A stretch of 64,000 nt of DNA from SSSZ01 sp036732025 (lineage in GTDB: Bacteria; Pseudomonadota; Gammaproteobacteria; Burkholderiales; Rhodocyclaceae), in contig DAINDE010000003.1 in the NCBI GenBank assembly GCA_036732025.1, positions 71,863 to 135,862 of the forward strand. The letters run 5' to 3'. A program made the translations under genes and the position numbers. Numbering within the stretch: position 1 is the stretch's first letter; every line of letters starts with the position of its first letter. The notes under the pieces are model-generated. The model did not search any database. It saw only the letters and a list, made by a program, of their open reading frames with translations, and was not told the DNA's origin. Of this stretch, positions 24,245 through 33,032 are shown piece after piece.

Positions 24245-25761
24245 CCATGGCACTACCTTAAGCCGTTGTACCCCGAGATTTGCGGATGTTGTGGCGTGCG
24301 ACATCGCGCGTGACAGTCAGCAACTGATGATTTTTCGGCCGTCGTTTGATGGCATGGGGCTCGATCCGTCCAGGGCGAACCGGTAGTCGCAGCAGGCTGA
24401 TGGCGCCGAGCAGATGCGCCGTCATGGCGACGACACTGGCGCGCCCGGCAAAGCGCAGCTGTTGTTCAAAAGCCAGATAGAGCTGGATCGTGCCCTTGAA
24501 GCTTAGCGCCCGAGCTTCGATGCCGGCGCCGGCCGCCGCGCGAACCATCAAGGCGCAGACAAGGTTATAGGCCAAGAGATAGACGGCGATTTCTTTGTCG
24601 ACCATCGACGCCGATTGCGTGCGCAAAATATCCATGCCCATTTCGGCCTTGATCGAACGCAGGTCAACCTCGACCTGCCAGCGCCGACCGTACAGCGCAT
24701 CAATGTCCGTCGCGCTCACGGTCTTGGCATCGCTCAAGGTGGTGACGAGAATACGCCCGCCGATTTCTGTTTCGCGCATCGACAGCCGCTCCGGCATCGA
24801 TTCGTAGGTTTCGGCGTCCATCCAGGAAGGGCGTTGGGGGCGAATCCAGTCAACCAAATGATCCCGCCGCCCCAGGCGTCGGCCGCGGCGGAAGTCGGTA
24901 ATTCGGCGCTGATGCTGCCGGGTAACCAGATCGACGCCGCGTCGTACCAACAGCGCGGCGGTGAAGTAGTTGCAGTGATAGCGATCAGCCAGGACGATGT
25001 CTCCAGAATCCAGTTGCGGCATCAGCTGGCGAAACAGTGCCTGCTCGCCGGTGTGCTTGCCGCGGCACGGTCCCAAGGCCCACTCCAGCACGGCGCCGGT
25101 CGATAACGAGATTACGGCAACCAGCATCGCCAGTGGAAATCCCAGCCCCGCTTGCTGCACGCCGCTTTGCGGATACACCGACTGATTGCTTGCGGTGTCC
25201 GGCATCGAGATCGTCGTACCGTCCATCAGCTTGATCGAACGCCCACGCCATTTCCAATCGGCCGGACTTTCCCGCTCCAGCGTCTCGCCGACCTTCAGCG
25301 CGAGCCGGCGGATCAATCCCAACGGCAAGCGTTGGCGCGCCTTGCAGTAGGGCCCGCTGTTCAGACTGCATGCGGCCTCCCCACACGCCGTCCGTTCGCT
25401 CAAGCGCCGGGACACCGCATCCTGGCACGCACCGTCCTGGCTCAGCGCCTGGCCAATGAATAACCCCAAGGTCGTCAGCGGGGGATAGATGCGCTCCCGA
25501 AAGGCGCCAACTTCCTCGACCACCAGCTGCTGCAAATCCGCAGCAGGTAACACGGCCCCCAAGGCCTGGGTCGGTTGATCGCCGAATTGCCGACGGAATC
25601 GTTCAACCCCTTGGCGCAGGCGTTTTTTTGCTAGCATCCACCATGGCTGATCCTCCTGTTATCGAACGTGACTTCAGACATCACGATCTTAGCAAGCGGG
25701 GCTCTCAGCCTTCTTCTTTTTCTGCGCCCAACTATCCCATCGGCTTAAGGTAGTGCCATGG
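24245..25761. mobile_element. Complete IS4-family insertion sequence
   Basis: 1517-base element bounded by perfect 21-base inverted repeats (24245-24265 and 25741-25761; core ATGGCACTACCTTAAGCC on the left) and flanked by an 11-base direct repeat GGGTCAGGACT (24234-24244 and 25762-25772), the target duplication. It carries one intact transposase gene. It interrupts the remnant of an XRE-type regulator gene. Confidence 0.92.
24258..25637 (-). CDS. IS4-family DDE transposase
   Basis: 459-residue transposase. DDE residues: first Asp in MDGTTISMPD, second in LADRYHCNYF, and the IS4 signature Y-x2-R-x3-E-x6-K perfectly met in YGRRWQVEVDLRSIK. The reading frame is intact, nearly fills the element and ends inside the left inverted repeat, so the copy could be active. 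Confidence 0.93.
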   Translation of the reverse strand: MLAKKRLRQGVERFRRQFGDQPTQALGAVLPAADLQQLVVEEVGAFRERIYPPLTTLGLFIGQALSQDGACQDAVSRRLSERTACGEAACSLNSGPYCKARQRLPLGLIRRLALKVGETLERESPADWKWRGRSIKLMDGTTISMPDTASNQSVYPQSGVQQAGLGFPLAMLVAVISLSTGAVLEWALGPCRGKHTGEQALFRQLMPQLDSGDIVLADRYHCNYFTAALLVRRGVDLVTRQHQRRITDFRRGRRLGRRDHLVDWIRPQRPSWMDAETYESMPERLSMRETEIGGRILVTTLSDAKTVSATDIDALYGRRWQVEVDLRSIKAEMGMDILRTQSASMVDKEIAVYLLAYNLVCALMVRAAAGAGIEARALSFKGTIQLYLAFEQQLRFAGRASVVAMTAHLLGAISLLRLPVRPGRIEPHAIKRRPKNHQLLTVTRDVARHNIRKSRGTTA

Positions 25762-25772
25762 GGGTCAGGACT

Positions 25773-25852
25773 GAAAAACCTCCGGCGCTTGCGCAAGGAA
25801 CGCGGCCTGAGCCAGGAGGTCATGGCCGAGTTGGCGGAATTCCACTGGACCT
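25773..25852 (+). pseudogene. 5' part of an XRE-type regulator gene broken by two mobile elements
   Basis: Reading CTG 25773 onwards gives LKNLRRLRKERGLSQEVMAE then LAEFHWT, the first half of an XRE helix-turn-helix. Removing the mer transposon and one copy of its GACCT duplication joins this to 29437, continuing YVSQLD, the expected end of the recognition helix (HRTYVSQLER in relatives). The frame has no start codon left of the IS4 target duplication and loses family similarity after YVSQLD, so the gene was already defective. Confidence 0.6.
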
Positions 25853-25904
25853 GGGGGCGTCTCAGAAAACGGAAAAAATCGTACGCTAAGAGCCGGAAGC
25901 GCCC

Positions 25905-26312
25905 TTAGCAGCAGTGCAAGGCTGCAATCAACGGGCAGGAAACATTGCCGTGGTGCGCGTGGCACTCGCTCACCAGCTTCGACAGCACCTCTTCCATCCG
26001 CGTGAGGTCTGCCATGCGTGCGCGCACACCGGCCAGCCGGTGAGCAGCCAGTTCGGCCGCCTCGCTGCAATGGGTGCCGTCCTCCAGTTTCAGGAGTTGG
26101 CTGATCTCATCCAGGCTGAACCCCAGGCGCTGGGCTGATTTCACGAACTTCACCCGCGCCACGTCCGCCTGCCCGTAGCGGCGGATACGGCCATATGGAC
26201 GCTCCGGCTGGGGCAACAAGCCCTTGAGCTGATAGAAGCGGATGGTTTCCACGTTGACCCCGGCCGCCTTGGCGAAGGCCCCGATGGTTAGGTTCTCTAA
26301 ATCGTTCTCCAT
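25905..26312 (-). CDS. merR: MerR mercury-responsive regulator
   Basis: 135-residue regulator (MENDLENLTIGAFAKAAGVN, then the helix-turn-helix and dimer helix). The three Hg(II)-binding cysteines are present: Cys in DGTHCSEAAEL, and the C-terminal pair in SECHAHHGNVSCPL. It is read divergently from merTPA over the shared operator. A second ATG lies one codon upstream. Confidence 0.96.
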   Translation of the reverse strand: MENDLENLTIGAFAKAAGVNVETIRFYQLKGLLPQPERPYGRIRRYGQADVARVKFVKSAQRLGFSLDEISQLLKLEDGTHCSEAAELAAHRLAGVRARMADLTRMEEVLSKLVSECHAHHGNVSCPLIAALHCC

Positions 26313-26317
26313 CATAC

Positions 26318-26348
26318 TTGACTCCGTAGTTGACTACGGAAGTAACGT
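26318..26348 (+). promoter_or_regulatory. mer operator/promoter
   Basis: -35 TTGACT (26318-26323) and -10 TAACGT (26343-26348) are separated by 19 bases, the over-long spacer typical of MerR-controlled promoters. The spacer holds the perfect dyad CCGTAGT-TG-ACTACGG (26324-26339), where MerR binds and untwists the DNA on Hg(II). Confidence 0.92.
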
Positions 26349-26383
26349 TACAGCATCAAGCGAAGTCCCGGAAGGAGAACCTC

Positions 26384-26734
26384 ATGTCGGAACCCAAGAA
26401 CGGCCGCGGTGCACTGGCGACCGGCGGCGTCGCGGCCGTCCTCGCCTCGGTCTGCTGCCTCGGCCCCCTCGTACTGGTCGCGCTCGGCTTCTCCGGCGCG
26501 TGGATCGGCAACCTGAGCGTGCTGGAGCCGTACCGGCCGATCTTCATCGGCGCGGCGCTTGTCGCGCTGTTCTTCGCCTGGCGCAGCATCTTCCGACCGG
26601 CCCATGCCTGCAGGCCCGGTGACGTTTGCGCCGTGCACCAAGTGCGGACAGCCTACAAGGTGATTTTCTGGATCGTGGCCGCCCTAGTCCTGGTTGCCCT
26701 CGCTTTCCCCTACGTCCTGCCGCTGTTTTACTGA
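26384..26734 (+). CDS. merT: MerT mercuric ion transporter
   Basis: 116-residue inner-membrane protein with three hydrophobic helices. The first-helix Cys pair is in LASVCCLGPL and the cytoplasmic-loop pair in HACRPGDVCAV. It takes Hg(II) from MerP and passes it into the cell for MerA. Ribosome site GGAGA precedes ATG 26384. Confidence 0.96.
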   Translation: MSEPKNGRGALATGGVAAVLASVCCLGPLVLVALGFSGAWIGNLSVLEPYRPIFIGAALVALFFAWRSIFRPAHACRPGDVCAVHQVRTAYKVIFWIVAALVLVALAFPYVLPLFY

Positions 26735-26746
26735 AAGGAGATCACC

Positions 26747-27025
26747 ATGAAGAAACTCGCCGCCCTGATCGCCCTGGCCGCCACCCTGAGCGCACCCGCC
26801 TGGGCTGCTACCAAGACTGTCACCCTGTCGGTGCCCGGCATGACCTGCGAGGCCTGCCCGATCACGGTCAAGAAGGCACTGTCCAAGGTCGCCGGTGTAG
26901 AGAAGGCCGAAGTCAGCTTCGAGAAGCGGGAAGCCGTCGTCACCTTCGACGACGTGAAGACCAATGCCGACGCCTTGACCAAGGCCACTGCAAACGCGGG
27001 CTACCCCTCCGGCGTCAAGCAGTGA
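26747..27025 (+). CDS. merP: MerP periplasmic mercury-binding protein
   Basis: 92 residues: signal peptide MKKLAALIALAATLSAPAWA and one heavy-metal-associated domain with the motif GMTCEACPITVKKAL that binds Hg(II). It starts 12 bases after merT behind AAAGGAG. Confidence 0.96.
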   Translation: MKKLAALIALAATLSAPAWAATKTVTLSVPGMTCEACPITVKKALSKVAGVEKAEVSFEKREAVVTFDDVKTNADALTKATANAGYPSGVKQ

Positions 27026-27032
27026 GGGCACC

Positions 27033-28724
27033 ATGATGGCCGAAGCGATCACCCTTCACATCGAAGGCATGACCTGCACGTCGTGCGCCGAGCACGTCCA
27101 GCAGGCTTTGAGAAACGTGCCCGGCGTGCGCTCGGCCTCGGTGTCCTATCCGCGCAAACGGGCCGAGATCGAGGCGGACGCGGGCGTGAGCGTGGCCCCG
27201 CTGGTTGCCGCAGTGGTCACGCTCGGCTATCGCGCACGGCGTGCCGACACGCCTAACAAGCCTGCCGGCCTGCTGAACAAGGCGCTGGGCTGGCTCAGTG
27301 GCGAAACGAAGCATGAAGGCGGTGAACAAGCGCTGCACGTGGCCGTGATCGGTAGCGGTGGCGCGGCGATGGCGGCAGCGCTGAAAGCCGTCGAGCAAGG
27401 CGCGCGCGTGACGCTGATCGAGCGGGGCACCATTGGTGGCACCTGCGTCAATGTCGGCTGCGTGCCCTCCAAGATCATGATCCGCGCCGCCCACATCGCT
27501 CACCTGCGCCGCGAAAGCCCGTTCGATGAAGGGCTGCCCGCCGCAGCGCCGACCGTGCTGCGCGAACGGCTGCTGGCCCAGCAACAAGGCCGTGTCGATG
27601 AACTGCGCCACGCCAAGTACGAGAGCATCCTGGACGTCAATCCGTCCATCACCGTGCTGCGCGGCGAGGCCCGTTTCAAGGACGCGCGCACGCTGACCGT
27701 GGCGATCACTGACGGCGGTACGCACGAGGCGAGCTTCGACCGCTGCCTGATTGCGACCGGCGCAAGCCCCGCGATCCCGCCGATCCCCGGCTTGAAGGAC
27801 ACGCCGTACTGGACCTCCACCGAGGCGCTGGCGAGCGACAGCATTCCCGAGCGGCTGGCCGTCATCGGTTCGTCGGTGGTGGCGGTCGAGTTGGCGCAAG
27901 CCTTCGCCCGGCTGGGCAGCCAGGTCACGATCTTGGCGCGCAGCACGCTGTTCTTCCGCGAAGACCCGGCCATCGGGGAAGCCGTCACGGCCGCGTTCCG
28001 CGCCGAGGGCATCGAAGTGCTGGACCACACCCAGGCGAGCCATGTTGCCTATGCGGACGGGGAATTCGTGCTCACCACAGGGCGCGGTGGGCTGCGCGCC
28101 GACAAGCTGCTGGTCGCCACCGGCCGCGCGCCGAACACGCGCAGCCTGAACCTTGAAGCGGCAGGCGTCGAAGTCAATGGGCAGGGAGCCATCTTCATCG
28201 ACCGCGCCATGCGCACCAGCGTGCCGCACATCTTTGCCGCCGGCGACTGCACCGACCAGCCGCAATTCGTCTATGTGGCGGCAGCGGCCGGCACCCGCGC
28301 CGCGATCAACATGACCGGCGGCGACGCGGCGCTGGACCTGATCGCGATGCCGGCGGTGGTATTCACCGATCCGCAGGTGGCGACGGTGGGCTACAGCGAA
28401 GCCGAAGCGCACCACGACGGCATCGAGACCGACAGCCGGCTGCTGACGCTCGACAACGTGCCGAGGGCGCTCGCCAACTTCGACACACGCGGTTTCATCA
28501 AGCTGGTGGCTGAGGCCGGCTCGGGGCGGCTGATCGGCGTACAGACGGTGGCCCCAGAAGCGGGAGAACTGATCCAGACGGCCGCGCTGGCGATCCGCCA
28601 CCGGATGACCGTGCAGGATCTGGCCGACCAGTTGTTCCCGTATCTCACGATGGTCGAGGGGCTGAAGCTCGCGGCGCAGACCTTCAGCAAGGACGTGAAG
28701 CAACTGTCCTGCTGCGCCGGGTGA
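27033..28724 (+). CDS. merA: MerA mercuric reductase
   Basis: 563-residue NADPH-dependent flavoenzyme reducing Hg(II) to Hg(0). It has an N-terminal heavy-metal domain (GMTCTSCAEHV), a dinucleotide-binding site (VAVIGSGGAAMAAALKAVEQ), redox disulfide GTCVNVGCVPSK and the C-terminal Cys pair in KQLSCCAG. All active-site cysteines are present. It follows merP by seven bases. Confidence 0.97.
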   Translation: MMAEAITLHIEGMTCTSCAEHVQQALRNVPGVRSASVSYPRKRAEIEADAGVSVAPLVAAVVTLGYRARRADTPNKPAGLLNKALGWLSGETKHEGGEQALHVAVIGSGGAAMAAALKAVEQGARVTLIERGTIGGTCVNVGCVPSKIMIRAAHIAHLRRESPFDEGLPAAAPTVLRERLLAQQQGRVDELRHAKYESILDVNPSITVLRGEARFKDARTLTVAITDGGTHEASFDRCLIATGASPAIPPIPGLKDTPYWTSTEALASDSIPERLAVIGSSVVAVELAQAFARLGSQVTILARSTLFFREDPAIGEAVTAAFRAEGIEVLDHTQASHVAYADGEFVLTTGRGGLRADKLLVATGRAPNTRSLNLEAAGVEVNGQGAIFIDRAMRTSVPHIFAAGDCTDQPQFVYVAAAAGTRAAINMTGGDAALDLIAMPAVVFTDPQVATVGYSEAEAHHDGIETDSRLLTLDNVPRALANFDTRGFIKLVAEAGSGRLIGVQTVAPEAGELIQTAALAIRHRMTVQDLADQLFPYLTMVEGLKLAAQTFSKDVKQLSCCAG

Positions 28725-28741
28725 GGAAAAGGAGGTGTTCG

Positions 28742-29398
28742 ATGAACGCCTACACGGTGTCGCGCCTGGCCCAGAATGCCGGCGTGATCGTGCACGTCGT
28801 GCGCGACTACCCGGCGCTGCGCACGATGATCGGCGGCACGCTCAACATCAAGCACGTGCGCGCCCATTGGGACGAAATCCTGCGGCTCGCCGCCTCGATC
28901 AAGCAGGGCACGGTGACGGCCTCGCTGATGCTGCGAAAGCTCGGCAGCTACCCACGCCAGAACGGCTTGGCCGTGGCCCTGCGCGAGTTGGGACGCATCG
29001 AGCGCACGCTGTTCATCCTGGACTGGCTGCAAAGCGTCGAACTGCGCCGCCGCGTGCATGCAGGGCTGAACAAGGGCGAGGCACGCAACGCGCTGGCCCG
29101 CGCCGTGTTCTTCAACCGCCTGGGAGAAATCCGCGACCGCAGTTTCGAGCAGTAGCGCTACCGGGCCAGCGGCCTCAACCTGGTGACGGCGGCCATCGTG
29201 CTGTGGAACACGGTCTATCTGGAGCGGGCCGCGAACGCCTTACGTGGCCATGGCCAGACCGTCGATGACGCGCTGTTACAGTATCTGTCGCCGCTGGGCT
29301 GGGAACACATCAATTTGACCGGCGATTATCTCTGGCGCAGCAGCGCCAAGATCGGCGCGGGCAAGTTCAGGCCGCTACGGCTGCTGCAACCCGCTTAG
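28742..29398 (+). pseudogene. In-frame merD'-'tnpA fusion, interrupted by an amber codon
   Basis: The ribosome site and first ~23 residues (MNAYTVSRLAQNAGV... ending VRDY) are those of MerD. They join in frame to the C-terminal part of a Tn21-type transposase (IGGTLNIKHVRAHWDEIL, LRKLGSYPRQNGLAVAL, FFNRLGEIRDRSFEQ). TAG at 29153-29155 stands where the transposase has a second Gln (FEQQRYRASG), a single C-to-T change. The remainder then reads on to the normal transposase stop (29396-29398) inside the right terminal repeat. Neither parent protein can be functional. Confidence 0.9.
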
Positions 29399-29436
29399 CG
29401 TACGATTTTTTCCGTTTTCTGAGACGACCCCGACCT

Positions 29437-29523
29437 ACGTGTCGCAACTGGATCTCCTGGCAAGCATTGAAACATCGGGGCCAAGCAGAGGCAGTCCCTC
29501 ACCAATAGCTCAGGGGCGGTCAT
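29437..29523 (+). pseudogene. 3' part of the interrupted XRE-type regulator
   Basis: After the transposon duplication the frame continues YVSQLD and then LLASIETSG to TAA 29523. It completes the helix-turn-helix begun at 25773 but then diverges from the family. It overlaps the end of cap3 on the other strand by four bases. Confidence 0.45.
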
Positions 29524-30035
29524 AACTGCATTTTGGGAATCGAGCCTATCGATTCCTCCACCAGTTCAACCCACGCGGAGCGAGCGTTTTGGCTGGTTGC
29601 CCATACCTTCACGTTCGGCGGGTTACCGCAATTGCCGACGATGACCATTAGGTAGCGCTCCCTGTCTCCCTGGAAGGCAGATAGGTATTCTTCAGTCGTC
29701 TGTCGATCTTGGCCTGATGGACTGGGGCGTGCCTCCGGATGGGTATGCCACAACCCGACAGCGTGCAGGCTCAAGGCGAACTGCCGGTCCCGATCACGCT
29801 TTGCCGCTTCGATGTCCGGATTGTAGGAACATCGGGTGCGACGGTCGCCCCTGTTGGGCCCCGTGGCAGTCGTTACGATAAGGCTATGGGCATCCGGGTC
29901 GATTGCATAAATCTCCCCGCCGGCTTCCTTCTGCCATATCCGTCGCTGAACGTGTCTATACATATGCTCGAGCGCGGCGGCCGTGAAGAGAACATAGCGC
30001 CCATAGCCGGGGTAAAAGAATAGTCGATTGTTCAC
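29520..30035 (-). CDS. cap3: CBASS Cap3: JAMM/MPN deconjugating peptidase
   Basis: 171-residue zinc isopeptidase of type II CBASS. The JAMM site is complete: Glu41 in GGEIYAI, His97 and His99 in LWHTHPEARPSPSGQD with Asp110 ten residues after the second His. Cap3 removes the CD-NTase from proteins to which Cap2 attached it. Its ATG overlaps the cap2 stop by four bases. Last gene of the CBASS operon. Confidence 0.92.
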   Translation of the reverse strand: MNNRLFFYPGYGRYVLFTAAALEHMYRHVQRRIWQKEAGGEIYAIDPDAHSLIVTTATGPNRGDRRTRCSYNPDIEAAKRDRDRQFALSLHAVGLWHTHPEARPSPSGQDRQTTEEYLSAFQGDRERYLMVIVGNCGNPPNVKVWATSQNARSAWVELVEESIGSIPKMQL

Positions 30036-31708
30036 GGGAATGAGCGTTCGATCACTAATCCATCATGCGGTGCGGCTGTAGCAGCCCAATCCCGCAAGGC
30101 CAAGTCAGATCGCTGGTCATTCAGATAACGCTGACCACGCACCCAACTGATGACGCGGGGTTCTGCGATGGCTCCGTCCACCATCTTCAAGGCGTTCTCC
30201 GCCACCATGGCCACCGCGTAAGCAGCGGCAACAGTGGTGTAGCTCTGAAAACGGCTGCTGCAGCCAGGCTCCTGTCTGATCACGTCGTCGGGCCAATCCA
30301 CAGCGCCGAGTTTTCCCATCAGATCTTCTGTGCCTTGAAACCAGGCCGCATCGGCTGGAAGGCTGCATACGTGGGCGGCAGCCACGTACGGTTCCATCCA
30401 GCCGATCAACAGGGGACAGGGATGCTGCCGGCGAGCTTGCTCCACTAGCCAGCGAACGTCGGGCTCGCCGGTCAAGTCCAGCACTAGGTCGATGCCTGCC
30501 AACGTATTGTTGCCGAGCCACTCATCCGCCGTCATGTCCATCGGGATTACGTGGGTCGCCGGATGACCGACGTTCACCCGCCGAGCAACCGCATCGGCCT
30601 TGGGTTGCCCAATGACATCCACACCGAGCAAATGCCGGCCTACATTGGCCGGAACGAGATCGTCTCTGTCGACCAGGGTGATCAATCCAACGCCCGCCTT
30701 GGCCAAGTGCTCAACCACTGGGCTGCCCAGTGCGCCGGCGCCTAGCACCAGGACATGTTGGGTTTGGCGGTGGGCTACTTCTGGATGCTGATCCCTTCCC
30801 ACTGTCCATGCCGGGTCGAGGCGATTGACACCCAGAGGAAGCGGCGTCGAGAGCGGTGGATAAGTCTTCTTTCCTCTCTCCAGCTCAACCACTGTCGCTG
30901 GCCTGCCCGGCAGCAGGTAAGCAAATGCGCAAGTGGCATGGCGCAGCAAAACGATCCGATGGACGCTGCCACCCCGCCGGCGCAAGGGGTGACGGAACGA
31001 AGCCCGCTGTGCGGGTCGAAGACGCCCTGTCAGCAGTTGGTCCAAATTGGACGCCGTGCGCGGCCAGGTCGCTGGTGTAAGCGGGTGAGAGAGGGGGATG
31101 TCGGCGATCAGCACGCGGATTAGCTGGGATGCCCTAGCCTCGCCGAGCGAGTTGATGATCCGGCCGGTGATCGGCATATCCCGATCGCCCGCAATGACGA
31201 TCCGGCTGGGGAGCACCAGCAGCCCCTCCCGTACGAGCGGGCGAACGGGACATCCGTCGACCGTCCATACAGCACGAACCGGATCAGCGTGAGATCGAGC
31301 CTTCGCTACCTCGATGTACCAGTAATTCAGCGGCTCCGTTGAAAAGTCGCCGTCCAGGTTACCGGCCAACCAGGGACCCAGAAACTTCTCCTGGTAGGCA
31401 AGCAACAACAGCAGGGCACGGTCGTTAGCTGAGTAGCCGCATCCCGGTCCCGGATCGCCTTCGATGCACAGGGAGCCCGAATCCTCCACATGCGGGATTC
31501 GAAGCACGGCATCAGGCGACAGCATGATTTTCGCCACCGCACGGTCAGGAAAGCCGCGCGGCAGCACCAGCTCCCCCCATGCGAATTCACGGCCCCACGG
31601 AAATGCCGGTAGCTTCAGCCGGTATGCTGTAGCCCCACGGGCTCGACTGAGCGGTTCAGGAAGCAGATCGGGAAAATCATGCTGCAGGCGGGATACGTCC
31701 AAACTCAT
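30032..31708 (-). CDS. cap2: CBASS Cap2: E2-E1 fusion ubiquitin-like transferase
   Basis: 558 residues. The N-terminal E2-like domain has its candidate catalytic Cys81 in DSGSLCIEGD. A linker follows, then the E1/ThiF adenylation domain with the nucleotide motif VLVLGAGALGSPVVEHLAKA (from about residue 319), VDRDDLVPANVGRH, and a candidate E1 Cys483 in EPGCSSRF. In type II CBASS, Cap2 attaches the C-terminus of the CD-NTase to target proteins, priming second-messenger synthesis. The gene starts twelve bases after the CD-NTase stop. Confidence 0.93.
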   Translation of the reverse strand: MSLDVSRLQHDFPDLLPEPLSRARGATAYRLKLPAFPWGREFAWGELVLPRGFPDRAVAKIMLSPDAVLRIPHVEDSGSLCIEGDPGPGCGYSANDRALLLLLAYQEKFLGPWLAGNLDGDFSTEPLNYWYIEVAKARSHADPVRAVWTVDGCPVRPLVREGLLVLPSRIVIAGDRDMPITGRIINSLGEARASQLIRVLIADIPLSHPLTPATWPRTASNLDQLLTGRLRPAQRASFRHPLRRRGGSVHRIVLLRHATCAFAYLLPGRPATVVELERGKKTYPPLSTPLPLGVNRLDPAWTVGRDQHPEVAHRQTQHVLVLGAGALGSPVVEHLAKAGVGLITLVDRDDLVPANVGRHLLGVDVIGQPKADAVARRVNVGHPATHVIPMDMTADEWLGNNTLAGIDLVLDLTGEPDVRWLVEQARRQHPCPLLIGWMEPYVAAAHVCSLPADAAWFQGTEDLMGKLGAVDWPDDVIRQEPGCSSRFQSYTTVAAAYAVAMVAENALKMVDGAIAEPRVISWVRGQRYLNDQRSDLALRDWAATAAPHDGLVIERSFP

Positions 31709-31720
31709 CAGGTGGCAGTA

Positions 31721-33022
31721 TCACGCGAGGCCCGTGGTTCTGGGAGGTGGGGGCGGAGGGCGGCGCGTCGGCTGCTGATTGCCCGAGCCTCCCGATCCGC
31801 CCGTTCCGCTCGATCCGCCGGAGCCGGAGGTATTGCCGCCGCATCCGAATACCGAGCGCACCCGCTCGCGAATTTCTTGCGGATCGGTGGCCGCCAGGAT
31901 GGTGCGCATGTCGGCGGCCAGAATATCGCACCAGGTTTCGAACGCCTCGTATCGTTCTCCGTCATCTTGATTCCAGCGCTCCGCGAAGTTTTCCCCCTCC
32001 ACGGTGGGGTTGTCGATGCGGTACTCGCCCTCGAGCTTGAGGACCATGCCAGGCAACAGATCGGCGAGGTCGACCAATAGCTCGACGGGGTGGCTGTAAG
32101 TCCGTCGGAGGTCCGCAAGCCCAGCGTAACAGGATGTCAGCAGCGTAACGATGATGATGGAAATGGGCTTGAAATCCTTGTCGATCTTCTGGCGGAAGAC
32201 ACACATGTCCCGGTGCCGCTTGAAGAGTCGGATCGCGACCTTGAGCGTGTCGGTGATTTCGACGTCCTGGTCCGGAACGGGCTCGATGCCGAGGGACTTA
32301 TCGAGGGCAGTGGCCGACTCGAGGGCGACAAAGCGAATCAACTGAAGCTGGGCGATGTCGTTTACCCACTTCGTCATTCCCTCCGGGTTGGACGTCTTCC
32401 ATTGGTGGGTCTTATTGTCGACCACCGCAAGGGCCGTGCTGCGATATTGCTCAACAGGAATGTATCGGCGGGCCACAGCTTCGCGTTCTACCGTTGGCAC
32501 CGTATCCATGGGAACGGAAGGAGTGAACTCGAGGTAGAACGGTTCGCCGGGGAAGTCGATGTTCCAGCAGCGGTTCTTGCGAGTTGGCGAAAGGGGCTCC
32601 AACGCCTTGCCTACCTCGTCGAAGAAGGCGATGGGATCGCGGGCTGCGATGCGGTTCAAATCGACCTGGCAAACAGCATCGACGTCGAATTTTGAGCGGT
32701 CGGGGGACCGGATCAATGTCTGGGTGCCGGCGGAGCCTTGCGGCAGAACCTTGATCGCATCGTCCGGCCATTTCAGCTTACTTACTAGGCGACGCGCTAC
32801 CGAGTGGTAAGCCTCTGCCGCGTCGTCAATTTGCTCCTGCGGCACCGTAATGTGCTGATTGACGTAGTTCAGTTCCCGAGCCCACGGCCCCAGCGCCTGT
32901 ACCTGGTCGTGATAGCTGTCGAGGGCGATACCTTTGCTGAGAGACGCCACGGCTTCCACCAGCCGTACGCGACGATTCCGTTCGGCGTTCAGGACGAGAT
33001 TGGCATTTTTCGAGGGTGGCAT
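31721..33022 (-). CDS. cdn: CBASS CD-NTase (cyclic oligonucleotide synthase)
   Basis: 433 residues from ATG 33022, ten bases after the effector stop; an earlier in-frame start would overlap the effector. The nucleotidyltransferase core has GSAGT (Gly96-Ser97) and the metal-binding pair Asp113/Asp115 in SKFDVDAVCQVD, with a third acidic strand in YLEFTPSVP. The last ~40 residues are a Gly/Ser-rich then Pro-rich flexible tail ending PPPPPPRTTGLA, suited to being the peptide that Cap2 activates. It makes the nucleotide signal that turns on the SAVED effector; which nucleotide cannot be told. Confidence 0.9.
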   Translation of the reverse strand: MPPSKNANLVLNAERNRRVRLVEAVASLSKGIALDSYHDQVQALGPWARELNYVNQHITVPQEQIDDAAEAYHSVARRLVSKLKWPDDAIKVLPQGSAGTQTLIRSPDRSKFDVDAVCQVDLNRIAARDPIAFFDEVGKALEPLSPTRKNRCWNIDFPGEPFYLEFTPSVPMDTVPTVEREAVARRYIPVEQYRSTALAVVDNKTHQWKTSNPEGMTKWVNDIAQLQLIRFVALESATALDKSLGIEPVPDQDVEITDTLKVAIRLFKRHRDMCVFRQKIDKDFKPISIIIVTLLTSCYAGLADLRRTYSHPVELLVDLADLLPGMVLKLEGEYRIDNPTVEGENFAERWNQDDGERYEAFETWCDILAADMRTILAATDPQEIRERVRSVFGCGGNTSGSGGSSGTGGSGGSGNQQPTRRPPPPPPRTTGLA

Positions 33023-33032
33023 GACAAGATCC

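Larger units (their letters stand above)
25853..29431. mobile_element. Tn21-subgroup mercury transposon with internal deletion
   Basis: 3579-base element with 38-base Tn3-family terminal repeats (25853-25890 and 29394-29431; core CTCAGAAAACGG), differing from each other at one position. A 5-base duplication GACCT (25848-25852 and 29432-29436) flanks it, so it arrived by transposition as a unit. Contents: merR, merOP, merT, merP, merA and a merD'-'tnpA fusion. tnpR, res, merE and most of tnpA are missing, so it cannot move without a helper transposase. Confidence 0.93.

Noticed and set aside
28742..29155. Functional MerD regulator
   Set aside because: Only the first ~23 residues are MerD; the remainder is transposase sequence.
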